NCBI RefSeq assembly: GCF_030499515.1
Contig: NZ_JASTWJ010000001.1
Coordinates: 4,940,001 to 5,004,000 of the forward strand
Length of the DNA stretch: 64,000 bases
Source of the DNA: Streptomyces sp. DT2A-34
GTDB taxonomy: Bacteria > Actinomycetota > Actinomycetes > Streptomycetales > Streptomycetaceae
Direction of reading: 5' to 3'
How positions within the stretch are numbered: the first letter of the stretch is position 1; each line of letters starts with the position of its first letter. The notes under the pieces are model-generated. The model was not told the origin of the DNA, did no database searches, and saw nothing but the letters and a program-made list of their open reading frames with translations. A program made the translations under genes and the position numbers. This document shows positions 1 to 8,778 of the stretch, piece by piece.

Positions 1-7
1 AGGCCGG

Positions 8-1558
8 TCAGAGGCCGTCGTCCGTCGGTGTCGGCAGCGTCGGGTCCTCCGTGGGGTCCTCCGTCGGGTCCTCGGTGGGGTCCTCCGTCGGGCCCTCGGT
101 CGGCTCGGCCGTGGTCGGGGTCTCGGTCGGCTCGGCCGTGGTCGGGTCCTCGGTCGGCGTGTAGGAGGGCTCGTACGACGGCGTGTAGTCCGGGTCGGTG
201 CCCGTACCGGTGCTGTCGTCCGTGTACTCGTCGGTCGGCTCCTCGGTCGCCTCGTCGCTCGGCGTCTCGCTGGGCGTGTCCTTGTCGGCGTTCTGCGAGG
301 TGGTGGGCGTCGGCGTGGTGTCGGTGCCGCCGCCCGAGCCGGTGTCCTTGAGCGCCAGCGCGACGCCCGCCGCGATCGCGATCACCGCGAGGACGGCGAG
401 GATCCACAGTTTGCCGCGACCGCTGCCCCTGTTGCCGTGCCCCTCGAAGCCGCCGTCGTCCCCGCCGCCGTACCCGGCGGGCAGGATCGGCTGCGGGACC
501 TGCGTCGTACCGGAACCGGAGTCCGAGGGGTGCCCCATGACGGTCGTGTTCGCGAAGCCCGCCGCCGGGGTGTGCCGGCCGTCGTGCATCGTCACCGGGC
601 CGGTGTTCCAGGTGCCGGTGTGGCCGCCCTGGTCGTACAGCATCTGCAGGCCGTACTGGACGAGGCCGCGCATCTCCTCGGCCGTCTGGAACCGGTCGTC
701 CGGCTCCTTGGCGAGCGAGCGCATGACCAGGCCGTCGAGCTCCGGCGGGCAGCCGTCGGAGAACTCGGACGGGGGCGTCGGGATGTCCTGGACGTGCTGG
801 TAGACCACCGACAGCGGGGTCTCGCCGGTGAACGGCGGGCGCAGCGCGAGGAGTTCGTAGAGCAGGCAGCCCGTCGCGTACAGGTCGGAGCGGTGGTCGA
901 CCGCCTTGCCGAGCGCCTGCTCGGGCGAGAGGTACTGCGGGGTGCCCATGACCATGCCGGTCTGCGTCATCGTCGACTGCGCGCCGTGCAGGGCGCGGGC
1001 GATGCCGAAGTCCATCACCTTCACAGCGCCGTTGTGGGTGATGATGACGTTGGCGGGCTTGATGTCGCGGTGCACGATGCCGTGCTGGTGCGAATAGGCG
1101 AGCGCCTCCAGGACGCCGGAGACGATGATCAGGGCCTGCTCGGGGCCGGGCGCCTCGGCGTTGAGGAGCAGGTCGCGGATGGTCCGCCCCTCGACGATCT
1201 CCATCACGATGTACGGCACGCTGTGGCCGCCCACGAAGTCCTCGCCGGAGTCGTACACGGCGACGATCGCGTGGTGGTTGAGGCCGGCCACCGACTGGGC
1301 CTCGCGCGTGAAGCGGGCCTTGGACACCGGGTCCTCGGCGAGGTCGGAACGCAGCAGCTTGACCGCCACGGTGCGGCCGAGGCGCACGTCCTCGGCCGCG
1401 AACACCTCGGCCATACCGCCCCGGCCGAGTCTGCGGGTCAGCCGATAACGGCCGTCCCCGACAAGCCCGCCGTTACCCCACATCTCCGGCGCGTCTGACA
1501 TACCGCCGCCAGCCGCCTCGGGGTCGGACGGGCCCTGAGCGCGCTGCTGCTGTGCCAT
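8..1558 (-). CDS. Membrane-anchored Ser/Thr protein kinase (Hanks type, no PASTA domain)
   Basis: A 516-residue eukaryotic-type protein kinase that phosphorylates Ser/Thr on proteins. The kinase domain spans about residues 38-300: glycine loop LGRGGMAEV near 44-52, ATP lysine K67 in AVK, catalytic HRDIKPAN at 163-170, DFG at 183-185, and a Thr-rich activation loop (TMTQTG). One membrane helix lies near 387-405. The outside tail (410-516) is low-complexity Thr/Pro/Glu/Asp with a TEDP-type repeat and no PASTA fold, so what it senses is unknown. The start at 1558 has GAGG five bases upstream; ATG at 1501 is an alternative. It is divergent from a second kinase, a pair known from origin-proximal Streptomyces DNA. 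Confidence 0.93.
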   Translation of the reverse strand: MAQQQRAQGPSDPEAAGGGMSDAPEMWGNGGLVGDGRYRLTRRLGRGGMAEVFAAEDVRLGRTVAVKLLRSDLAEDPVSKARFTREAQSVAGLNHHAIVAVYDSGEDFVGGHSVPYIVMEIVEGRTIRDLLLNAEAPGPEQALIIVSGVLEALAYSHQHGIVHRDIKPANVIITHNGAVKVMDFGIARALHGAQSTMTQTGMVMGTPQYLSPEQALGKAVDHRSDLYATGCLLYELLALRPPFTGETPLSVVYQHVQDIPTPPSEFSDGCPPELDGLVMRSLAKEPDDRFQTAEEMRGLVQYGLQMLYDQGGHTGTWNTGPVTMHDGRHTPAAGFANTTVMGHPSDSGSGTTQVPQPILPAGYGGGDDGGFEGHGNRGSGRGKLWILAVLAVIAIAAGVALALKDTGSGGGTDTTPTPTTSQNADKDTPSETPSDEATEEPTDEYTDDSTGTGTDPDYTPSYEPSYTPTEDPTTAEPTETPTTAEPTEGPTEDPTEDPTEDPTEDPTLPTPTDDGL

Positions 1559-1796
1559 CAGTCCTCGCCGTCGTTTCTGCCCGCGGTGCGCGCGGTGTTG
1601 TTACGGTCTCCGTCGGCCACGCTACAGCCTCCACGCAAGCCGTCGGTCCGAGACGGCCGCCCCAACCGGAGGGAGACGGACCGGCCATCAAACCGGCACC
1701 GCGTCCGCTCGTGCAAATTCTGTGTACCGCCCGTACTGCCCCGGTAACTCTTCCGCGACGCTTCTTTCGCGTACGGTCACGGAACGGGCACCGCGC

Positions 1797-1824
1797 TTGA
1801 CCTGTCAGTGCCGTGGGGCAGACT
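1797..1824 (+). promoter_or_regulatory. Candidate vegetative promoter for the rightward kinase gene
   Basis: TTGACC at 1797-1802 and CAGACT at 1819-1824, separated by 16 bases, resemble the TTGAC/TAGACT promoters read by the major sigma factor of Streptomyces. It lies about 100 bp before the kinase start at 1922. The rest of the 363-bp gap between the two divergent kinase genes (1559-1921) shows no further gene. Confidence 0.45.
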
Positions 1825-1921
1825 TGGCCGGGAATAGCAGTTGGATCACTCGGGATCAAACCCGATCCACGACAATCCACGGCAATCGCAGGCGCCTAAG
1901 AGGCTACGGGGGACGCAGCAC

Positions 1922-3556
1922 ATGAGCCAGGACGGCGCACAGGGCCGGTACGCGGGGCGGGCGCTCGCCGGCGGCCGCTATCAGCTGCGCGACTTGCTCG
2001 GCGAGGGCGGCATGGCCTCGGTGCACCTCGCCTACGACGCCGTGCTCGACCGGCAGGTCGCGGTCAAGACCCTGCACACCGAACTCGGCCGCGAGCAGGC
2101 GTTCCGCGAGCGCTTCCGCCGCGAGGCCCAGGCCGTGGCCAAGCTCACGCACACCAACATCGTCTCCGTCTTCGACACCGGCGAGGACGAGCTCGACGGC
2201 ATGACGACGCCGTACATCGTCATGGAGTACATCGAGGGCCGGCCGCTCAGCTCGGTCTTCGACGAGGACGTACGGCAGTTCGGAGCGGTGCCCGCCGACA
2301 AGGCGCTGAAGATCACCGCGGACGTGCTCGCGGCGCTGGAGATCAGCCACGAGATGGGGCTGGTGCACCGGGACATCAAGCCGGGCAACGTGATGATGAA
2401 CAAGCGCGGCGTCGTCAAGGTCATGGACTTCGGCATCGCGCGCGCCATGCAGTCCGGTGTGACGTCGATGACACAGACCGGCATGGTGGTCGGCACGCCG
2501 CAGTACCTCTCGCCCGAGCAGGCGCTGGGCCGGGCCGTGGACGCCCGCTCCGACCTCTACTCGGTCGGCATCATGCTGTTCCAACTCGTCACCGGGCGGC
2601 TGCCGTTCGACGCGGACTCGCCGCTGGCGATCGCGTACGCGCATGTGCAGGAGGAGCCGACCGCTCCGTCCTCCATCAACCGCGCCCTGCCGCCCGCCGT
2701 GGACGCGCTGGTCGCCCGCGCCCTGAGGAAGAACCCGAACGAGCGCTTCCCGAGCGCCGAGGCCATGCGCGACGAGTGCCTGCGCGTGGCCGCGTCCTTC
2801 CAGGCGGCCCCGCCGAGCATCGTGCCGGGCTCACAGGCGCAGAGCGGCCAGGGCGTCGGCGCCTCGGTGTTCCCGCCGGTCGGCCAGACGCCGCCGCCCG
2901 GGGGCCCGGTCCAGACGCCGTACCAGCCGACCCCGGCCCCGAACCCGTACGGCACCCCGCCGCCCGGGACGCCCCCGCCGGGGTACGGCTACCCGCAGCA
3001 GCCCGGCTACCAGACACCGCCGCCGGCGGCGTACTCCCCGCAGCCGGGCCATCCGACCCCGCCGCCGTACACCCTCTCGCCCCAGCCGCAGCCCACGTCG
3101 GGCGGCGGCAAGAACAACCGCGCGGTGATCATCGGCTCGATCGTCGTGTCCCTCGTCGCCGTGGGCGGCCTGATCGCCGCACTGACACTGACCGGCGGCG
3201 GCACCGAGGACGACGAGGGCGGGGGCGGCACGAGCACGTCGGCGCCGGCCACGAAGGCGGCCGGATACCGGGCGGGGGACAGTTCGAGGACGGTCGAGAC
3301 GACCACGTGCACCGAGCCGCGGGAGTCGTTCCTCGACCCCGACAAGGTACGGATGCCGGACTTCTCGTACCAGTACTGGCCTTCGGTCGTCGAGTGTCTC
3401 AAGGCTGCCGACTGGAAGTACGAGAAGACCTCCAAGGACGAGAACACGTACGGCGACGGCACGGTGCTGGTGCAGTCCCCCGAGACGGGCACTGACTTCG
3501 ATCCGGAGAACCCGCCGACGATGAAGTTCACGGTCTCGACGGGCAATCCGGAGTGA
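1922..3556 (+). CDS. Membrane-anchored Ser/Thr protein kinase with one PASTA-like outer domain
   Basis: A 544-residue Hanks-type kinase. It has a glycine loop (GEGGMASV), AVK, HRDIKPGN and a DFG motif in the first 290 residues, then a Pro/Gly/Tyr-rich juxtamembrane linker of about 110 residues and one membrane helix near 425-445. The outer part of about 95 residues ends in a single PASTA-like module (VLVQSPETGTDF followed by a beta strand), suggesting that it may bind cell-wall fragments; this last point is inference. The start at 1922 is chosen because GGGGGA lies 8 bases upstream; the frame stays open to 1841 without a better site. A strong hairpin follows the stop codon. Confidence 0.93.
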   Translation: MSQDGAQGRYAGRALAGGRYQLRDLLGEGGMASVHLAYDAVLDRQVAVKTLHTELGREQAFRERFRREAQAVAKLTHTNIVSVFDTGEDELDGMTTPYIVMEYIEGRPLSSVFDEDVRQFGAVPADKALKITADVLAALEISHEMGLVHRDIKPGNVMMNKRGVVKVMDFGIARAMQSGVTSMTQTGMVVGTPQYLSPEQALGRAVDARSDLYSVGIMLFQLVTGRLPFDADSPLAIAYAHVQEEPTAPSSINRALPPAVDALVARALRKNPNERFPSAEAMRDECLRVAASFQAAPPSIVPGSQAQSGQGVGASVFPPVGQTPPPGGPVQTPYQPTPAPNPYGTPPPGTPPPGYGYPQQPGYQTPPPAAYSPQPGHPTPPPYTLSPQPQPTSGGGKNNRAVIIGSIVVSLVAVGGLIAALTLTGGGTEDDEGGGGTSTSAPATKAAGYRAGDSSRTVETTTCTEPRESFLDPDKVRMPDFSYQYWPSVVECLKAADWKYEKTSKDENTYGDGTVLVQSPETGTDFDPENPPTMKFTVSTGNPE

Positions 3557-3567
3557 CGCCCATGTGA

Positions 3568-3599
3568 AAGGGCCCGGCAGCGCTGGCTGCCGGGCCCTT
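3568..3599. terminator. Bidirectional hairpin between convergent genes
   Basis: A perfect 14-bp stem (AAGGGCCCGGCAGC at 3568-3581 pairing with 3586-3599) with loop GCTG. It sits 12 bp after the kinase stop codon and 17 bp before the end of the convergent bpa gene, so it can serve both. Confidence 0.8.
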
Positions 3600-3615
3600 C
3601 GCGTGCGGGTGGGGT

Positions 3616-4158
3616 TTACAGGTACGGCCCGCCGGTGCGGCCCGCCTGGTGCTGATCGCCGTCCTCGTGACCGCCGACTCCCGGCGGCAGGGCGCGGCGC
3701 ATCTGCTCCAACTGGGCCCGGGCGGCCATCTGCTGGGCGAAGAGCGTGGTCTGGATGCCGTGGAAGAGGCCCTCCAGCCAGCCGACCAGCTGGGCCTGCG
3801 CGATGCGCAGTTCCGCGTCGCTCGGGGTCGCCTCGTCCGTGAACGGCAGGGAGAGCCGCTCCAGCTCCTCGACGAGTTCCGGTGCCAGGCCGTCCTCCAG
3901 TTCCTTCACGGAACTGGCGTGGATCTCCTTCAGCCGGACCCGGCTCGCCTCGTCCAGGGGAGCCACGCGCACTTCTTCGAGCAGCTGCTTGATCATGCTG
4001 CCGATCCGCATGACCTTCGCCGGCTGCTCGACCTGCTCCGTCACCGGGATCTCGCGGGAGTCCTCGTCTCCGTTGCCGCCGGTGAGCGCCATCCCGTCCT
4101 GGCCCACGACCAGGATCTGGGGGTTCTCGGACGGCCTTTCGTTCCTCGGCATCTCCAT
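3616..4158 (-). CDS. bpa: Bacterial proteasome activator Bpa/PafE (DUF2587)
   Basis: A 180-residue acidic helical protein of the family that forms a ring on the 20S proteasome and opens its gate without ATP, feeding unfolded or specific substrates. The conserved core (MRIGSMIKQLLEEVR ... IHASSVKELEDGL) and the C-terminal GGPYL are visible; the tail is the proteasome-docking motif, read as GQYL in Mycobacterium. The start is set at ATG 4158 because GAGAG lies 9 bases upstream; GTG 4176 is possible. No proteasome subunit gene is nearby, which is normal for this gene. Confidence 0.9.
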   Translation of the reverse strand: MEMPRNERPSENPQILVVGQDGMALTGGNGDEDSREIPVTEQVEQPAKVMRIGSMIKQLLEEVRVAPLDEASRVRLKEIHASSVKELEDGLAPELVEELERLSLPFTDEATPSDAELRIAQAQLVGWLEGLFHGIQTTLFAQQMAARAQLEQMRRALPPGVGGHEDGDQHQAGRTGGPYL

Positions 4159-4224
4159 GCCGCCATTCTCTCGCACCCGTACAGCTCATCATCGTGGTGC
4201 CCCCCGTGTGGGGTGATCCACCGT

Positions 4225-4568
4225 TTAGGCCGGGGGAGATTCCGTCAGTCGCCCAGTCACGCTGTCGCTCTTTGTTCCAGGACCAGCAGCCGGGCCATCT
4301 CGTCGGGGTGCTCGTGCGCCCGCGCCCGCGCCGGCCCCTCGGCCCTCCGCCGTACGTAACCGTGCGGGGTCCGGGTCACATGCCTGCGCTGCGCCCCCAC
4401 GACCTCGGCCCGCCCCCGCCAGCGCGTACAGCACCCGCCCCGCCTCGTCCACGCCGCCCTATTCAGCGGCCAGGTCCCGTCGGCACGCGTCTCGAACTCG
4501 GCACGCAGCCGCGAGCCGTAGCGGGGGCCGGCTTCCAGGAGCGCCAGCAGTCCGTGTCGTATCGACAT
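4225..4568 (-). pseudogene. Degenerate PadR-family transcriptional regulator
   Basis: The first 36 residues (MSIRHGLLALLEAGPRYGSRL and on to TWPLN) are a clear PadR winged-helix start. The next recognisable part (DEAGRVLYALAGAGR, the effector-proximal segment of the family) follows at once but in another frame, so the recognition helix and wing, roughly 35-40 residues, are missing and the frame is shifted near 4445-4460. What remains in either frame ends after 75-103 residues. This looks like a deletion remnant; a functional regulator is unlikely. Confidence 0.7.
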
Positions 4569-4646
4569 AACCGGATTGTGCGCCCGATTCGGTCGGGTGG
4601 CGGAGTCCGGAATGCCGGGTGCGTTCGGTGCTGTGAGGCTTGTGCC

Positions 4647-5579
4647 GTGACTTCATTGCTGGGGGCGACGCGGGGGTGGCGGTTCGTCCCGGGTAGCGGG
4701 TTCCTGACCTCGCCGGGCGCGGGGCGCGGGCTCGCGCGTTCGTCGTCGCCGGGGGCTGCGCCTGGGCTCAGGGCGGGGACGCTGGTGGTGCTGGTGGCGG
4801 GGTTGGTCGTCGGGTGGGGTGGGGGTGGGGTGTCGTACGGCCTTGATGGCCCGCGTGGTGCTGTCGCATCCGGCGATTCCTCCGGCTCCCCGGGTTCGCC
4901 CTCGCCCGTCTCCCCCCGTGCGGCCGCGTCCCCCTCCGCGTCCGTGGCTGACTCCGAGGCTTCCGCCAGCTCCTCGGTCGAGCCCCTGCCTTCCTCCGCC
5001 GCCGAGACTCCGTCCGGGGCGCCCTCCGCCTCCCCCGCCCCTTCCGGGGAGTCCCGGGCGTCCCAGGCCTCGGCCACCTCTCCCGCCCACGCGCCCACCG
5101 CCTCCCCTCCCGCCCCTCCCGCCCCTCCGGCCCCCTCCGACAAGCCGTCCCGGGCCGGGAGCAGGGCCGGTGAGGGGCGGGAGCGGCCGGGGCGGGAGAA
5201 AGGGCCACTGGAGGACGAGGAAGCTGCGGACAAGGAAGCGGCGGACGACGAAGCCACGGAGGAGGAAGCAGCGGAGGAGGAGCCGGACGGCGGCACGGGC
5301 GACGAGGACGGGGAGGGCTCGGCGTTGCCGGAGGACGAGGGTGAGGGTGAGGACGACGGCGGGGGCGTGGCCGAGCGTCCGGACGGCGCCGGTGACTCCG
5401 CCGCGGACTCCGCCACGGTGCCCTCGGCCCCGTCGAACCGTCCCGCACGGCAGCCCGTCCCGCATGCCGAGAGCCCGACCGAGCCCGTGCTGCAGGTCCT
5501 GCCCCTCGGCAGCGGGCTGGTGCTCATCGGGCTCGGTCTGGGGCTCGCCTTCGTCGGTCTGCGGTTGCGGCGCGGCTAG
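4647..5579 (+). CDS. Low-complexity membrane/cell-surface protein
   Basis: About 310 residues, not assigned to a family. An N-terminal membrane helix (TLVVLVAGLVVGWGGGG) is followed by some 110 residues of Ser/Pro/Ala, then a block of about 80 residues very rich in Glu/Asp, and a C-terminal helix (GLVLIGLGLGLAFVGL) with RLRRG at the end. Two anchors with a long disordered outer loop is one reading; a signal anchor plus a sortase-independent tail anchor is another. GTG 4647 is chosen (TGAGG nine bases upstream); upstream sequence in this frame overlaps the padR remnant. The stop codon lies inside the left CTAG of the adjacent MITE, so the original C-terminus may have been changed. Confidence 0.6.
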   Translation: MTSLLGATRGWRFVPGSGFLTSPGAGRGLARSSSPGAAPGLRAGTLVVLVAGLVVGWGGGGVSYGLDGPRGAVASGDSSGSPGSPSPVSPRAAASPSASVADSEASASSSVEPLPSSAAETPSGAPSASPAPSGESRASQASATSPAHAPTASPPAPPAPPAPSDKPSRAGSRAGEGRERPGREKGPLEDEEAADKEAADDEATEEEAAEEEPDGGTGDEDGEGSALPEDEGEGEDDGGGVAERPDGAGDSAADSATVPSAPSNRPARQPVPHAESPTEPVLQVLPLGSGLVLIGLGLGLAFVGLRLRRG

Positions 5580-5727
5580 GCCCTGTCGTCAAATTCCCGT
5601 CGTCCGCCCGAAGGGCGGGCCGCGCGGCGTGAGGTGCGTGCTCTCGGCGTGCCGCGTGGGGGGTGCCCCCTCTGGGGGAGCGTGCATGGCGTCGCGCGGC
5701 AGGCGGGAATTTGACGACAGAGCCTAG
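5576..5727. mobile_element. MITE with 20-bp terminal inverted repeats and CTAG flanks
   Basis: The termini GCCCTGTCGTCAAATTCCCG (5580-5599) and its near-complement at 5704-5723 match at 19 of 20 positions. Both ends are bordered by CTAG (5576-5579 and 5724-5727), which is either the target duplication or part of the ends. The 144-bp interior has short hairpins and no ORF, so movement would depend on a transposase encoded elsewhere, probably of an IS5-like element sharing these ends. Confidence 0.8.
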
Positions 5728-5750
5728 GGGGTTCCTGCACCGCGCCAGCC

Positions 5751-6731
5751 TTACGGCGCGACCAGGAGCACCTTCCCGACGTGCCCGCTCTCCTCCACCA
5801 CCCGGTGGGCCTCGGCCGCGTCGTTCATCGGGATCTCGCGGTCGACGACCGGACGTACATGGCCGGCGTCCACCAGGGGCCACACATGCTCGCGTACGGC
5901 CGCGACGATCGCCGCCTTCTCGCCGAGCGGACGGGCCCGCAGCGAGGTCGCGCTGATGGCGCCGCGCTTGGCCAGGAGCGCGCCGATGTTGAGTTCGCCC
6001 TTGACGCCGCCCTGCATGCCGATGATCGCCAGGCGCCCGCTGACGGCGAGGGCCCGGACGTTGCGGTCGAGGTACTTGGCGCCCATGTTGTCGAGAATGA
6101 CGTCGGCTCCGGCCCCGTCGGTGGCCTTCTTGACCTCGTCGACGAAGTCCTGCTCCCGGTAGTTGATCAGGACGTCGGCGCCCAGCTCGGCGCACCGGTC
6201 CAGCTTCTCCGGCGTGCCCGCCGTGACGGCGACCTTGGCGCCGACGGCCTTGGCGAGCTGGATGGCCATGGTGCCGATGCCGCTGGAGCCACCGTGCACG
6301 AGCAGGGTCTCGCCCGGGCGGAGGTGGGAGATCATGAAGACGTTGGACCAGACCGTGCAGACCACCTCGGGCAGGGCAGCGGCCCGCGTCAGGCTCACGC
6401 CCTTGGGTACGGGCAGCAGCTGGCCGGCCGGCACGGCGACCTTCTCGGCGTAGCCGCCGCCCGAGAGCAGCGCGCACACCTCGTCGCCCACGGCCCAGCC
6501 GGAGACGCCGGGGCCGAGCTCGGCGATCCGGCCGGAGCACTCCAGGCCGGGGTAGGGGGAGGCGCCGGGCGGCGGGTTGTAGAAGCCCTGGCGTTGCAGG
6601 ATGTCGGCGCGGTTGACGGCCCCGGCCACCACCTCGACCAGCACCTCGCCCTCACCGGGCACGGGATCGGGGACCTCGTCCCACACCAGCGCCTCGGGCC
6701 CACCAGGTTCGGGAATCGTGATCGTATGCAT
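5751..6731 (-). CDS. NAD(P)H:quinone oxidoreductase (zinc-independent MDR family)
   Basis: A 326-residue cytosolic medium-chain reductase resembling the PIG3/QOR group. It has an N-terminal GroES-like half with NRADILQRQGFYNPPPG and YPGLECSG, and a Rossmann half starting at HGGSSGIGTMAIQLAK that binds NADPH. The catalytic-zinc Cys/His set of alcohol dehydrogenases is absent. The start at 6731 gives the family-standard MHTITIPEPGGPEAL beginning; the longer reading to 7001 crosses the promoter of the divergent ABC genes. Likely role: reduction of quinones or enones in detoxification. Confidence 0.9.
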   Translation of the reverse strand: MHTITIPEPGGPEALVWDEVPDPVPGEGEVLVEVVAGAVNRADILQRQGFYNPPPGASPYPGLECSGRIAELGPGVSGWAVGDEVCALLSGGGYAEKVAVPAGQLLPVPKGVSLTRAAALPEVVCTVWSNVFMISHLRPGETLLVHGGSSGIGTMAIQLAKAVGAKVAVTAGTPEKLDRCAELGADVLINYREQDFVDEVKKATDGAGADVILDNMGAKYLDRNVRALAVSGRLAIIGMQGGVKGELNIGALLAKRGAISATSLRARPLGEKAAIVAAVREHVWPLVDAGHVRPVVDREIPMNDAAEAHRVVEESGHVGKVLLVAP

Positions 6732-6891
6732 GGCACGGACGCTACTCCCCGGCCTCCGACCCCCTGCCCCTCGGTCCTTGGACGGGTTCGGACGGAAAAT
6801 CCGGTGCGGCACCGATGAGTTTGCGCGACCGTAAAGGTCTCCCCATACGCAGCCCAAGAACGCGGAAGGACCACTCGGAAGGACCCGAAGC

Positions 6892-7920
6892 ATGAGCACG
6901 CAGACGACGTCCGGTCTCGCGATCGAGACGGCAGGCCTGGTGAAGACGTTCGGTGAGACACGGGCCGTCGACGGCGTGGACCTCGCGGTTCCGGCCGGCA
7001 CGGTCTACGGCGTCCTCGGCCCGAACGGCGCCGGCAAGACGACCACGGTGAAGATGCTCGCCACCCTCCTACGACCCGACGGCGGCGAGGCCCACGTCTT
7101 CGGCCACGACATCGTGCGTGAGGCCGACGAGGTGCGCGGCCGGGTGAGCCTCACCGGCCAGTACGCCTCCGTGGACGAGGACCTCACCGGCACCGAGAAC
7201 CTGGTCCTGCTGGCCCGGCTCCTCGGCCACGGCAAGCCCGCCGCGCGGGAGCGTGCCGCGCAGCTGCTGGAGGCCTTCGGGCTTTCGGACGCGGCCGGGA
7301 AGCAGGTCAAGAACTACTCCGGCGGCATGCGGCGCCGTATCGACATCGCCGCGTCCATCCTCAACACCCCCGACCTGCTCTTCCTCGACGAGCCGACGAC
7401 CGGCCTCGATCCGCGCAGCCGCAACCAGGTGTGGGACATCGTGCGCGCCGTCGTCGCCCAGGGCACCACCGTGCTGCTGACCACGCAGTACCTGGACGAG
7501 GCCGATCAGTTGGCGTCCCGGATCGCCGTCATCGACCGCGGCAAGGTGATCGCCGAGGGGACCAAGGGCGAGCTCAAGGCGTCCGTCGGCGCCGGGTCCG
7601 TCCATCTGCGGCTGCGTGACGCGGCGCAGCGGCCGGACGCCGAGCGCGTGCTGCGGCTGACGCTCGACGCGGACGTGCAGCTGGAGCCGGATCCCGTGGC
7701 CCTCACCGCCCGCGTCGGCTCCGGGGCGGCCAATGGACAGGGCGCGGCGGAGCAGGCCGCCCGCGCGCTCGCCGAACTGGCCCGCACCGGCATCACCGTC
7801 GACAACTTCTCGCTGGGCCAGCCCAGCCTGGACGAGGTGTTCCTCGCCCTCACCGGACACGACACCCACGACACCCACGACGAGCCCGGCAACGACGACA
7901 AGGACGAGGTGGCGGCATGA
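6892..7920 (+). CDS. ABC exporter ATP-binding protein, DrrA family
   Basis: A 342-residue nucleotide-binding subunit. It shows Walker [10 protein letters not shown] at 43-51, Q-loop region TGQYASVD, signature YSGGM, Walker [13 protein letters not shown], and the DrrA-type C-terminal extension (about 110 residues) of daunorubicin-resistance exporters. GGAAGGA sits 8 bases before the start. It overlaps the permease gene by ATGA (7917-7920), so the two are co-translated. The substrate is unknown; such pairs pump out lipophilic drugs or lipids. The broken padR gene nearby belongs to a family that often controls these pumps. Confidence 0.93.
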   Translation: MSTQTTSGLAIETAGLVKTFGETRAVDGVDLAVPAGTVYGVLGPNGAGKTTTVKMLATLLRPDGGEAHVFGHDIVREADEVRGRVSLTGQYASVDEDLTGTENLVLLARLLGHGKPAARERAAQLLEAFGLSDAAGKQVKNYSGGMRRRIDIAASILNTPDLLFLDEPTTGLDPRSRNQVWDIVRAVVAQGTTVLLTTQYLDEADQLASRIAVIDRGKVIAEGTKGELKASVGAGSVHLRLRDAAQRPDAERVLRLTLDADVQLEPDPVALTARVGSGAANGQGAAEQAARALAELARTGITVDNFSLGQPSLDEVFLALTGHDTHDTHDEPGNDDKDEVAA

Positions 7921-8765
7921 GCACCGTGACGCAGACCGAGAGCAAGGAACTCGCCCCCGTCAGCGCCGAGTCGCTCGCCGCGCTGCTCGTCTCCGGGGAG
8001 CGGCCGCCGCGGCCCAGCGCCTGGTCGGCCTCGATGACGTTCGGCTGGCGGGCGATCCTGAAGATCAAGCACGTACCCGAGCAGCTCTTCGACGTCACCG
8101 CGTTCCCGATCATGATGGTGCTGATGTACACGTACCTGTTCGGGGGCGCCCTGGCCGGGTCCCCGAGGGAGTACATCCAGTTCCTGCTGCCGGGCATCCT
8201 GGTGATGTCGGTCGTGATGATCACGATGTACACCGGCGTCTCGGTGAACACCGACATCGAGAAGGGCGTCTTCGACCGGTTCCGGTCGCTGCCCATCTGG
8301 CGGCCGTCGACCATGGTCGGCTATCTGCTGGGCGACGCCCTGCGCTACACGATCGCGTCCGTGGTGATGCTCACCGTCGGCATGATCCTGGGCTACCGCC
8401 CGGACGGCGGGGTCGTCGGGGTGCTCGCGGGGATCGCGCTGCTGGTCGCCTTTTCGTTCGCGTTCTCGTGGATCTGGACGATGTTCGGGCTGATGCTGCG
8501 CACCGAGAAGTCGGTGATGGGCGTCAGCATGATGGTGATCTTCCCGCTGACGTTCCTGTCCAACGTCTTCGTCGACCCGAAGACCATGCCGGGCTGGCTC
8601 CAGGCCTTCGTCAACAACAGCCCGATCACTCATCTGTCCTCGGCGGTACGGGGGTTGATGGCCGGTGACTGGCCGGCGGCCGAGGTGGCCTGGTCGCTGG
8701 GGTGGGCGGGCCTGTTCGTGCTGGTCTTCGGGCCGATCACGATGCGGCTGTACAACCGCAAGTAG
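7917..8765 (+). CDS. ABC-2 type permease, DrrB family
   Basis: A 282-residue membrane subunit that pairs with the upstream ATPase. About six hydrophobic helices are seen after a 60-residue cytoplasmic start; the ABC-2 region with [20 protein letters not shown] and the loop [14 protein letters not shown] before the last helices are typical of the DrrB/NodJ group. Translation is coupled to the ATPase gene by a 4-bp overlap. It converges on the channel gene with only 13 bp between stop codons. Confidence 0.92.
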   Translation: MSTVTQTESKELAPVSAESLAALLVSGERPPRPSAWSASMTFGWRAILKIKHVPEQLFDVTAFPIMMVLMYTYLFGGALAGSPREYIQFLLPGILVMSVVMITMYTGVSVNTDIEKGVFDRFRSLPIWRPSTMVGYLLGDALRYTIASVVMLTVGMILGYRPDGGVVGVLAGIALLVAFSFAFSWIWTMFGLMLRTEKSVMGVSMMVIFPLTFLSNVFVDPKTMPGWLQAFVNNSPITHLSSAVRGLMAGDWPAAEVAWSLGWAGLFVLVFGPITMRLYNRK

Positions 8766-8778
8766 TCGAAGCGGCCCG

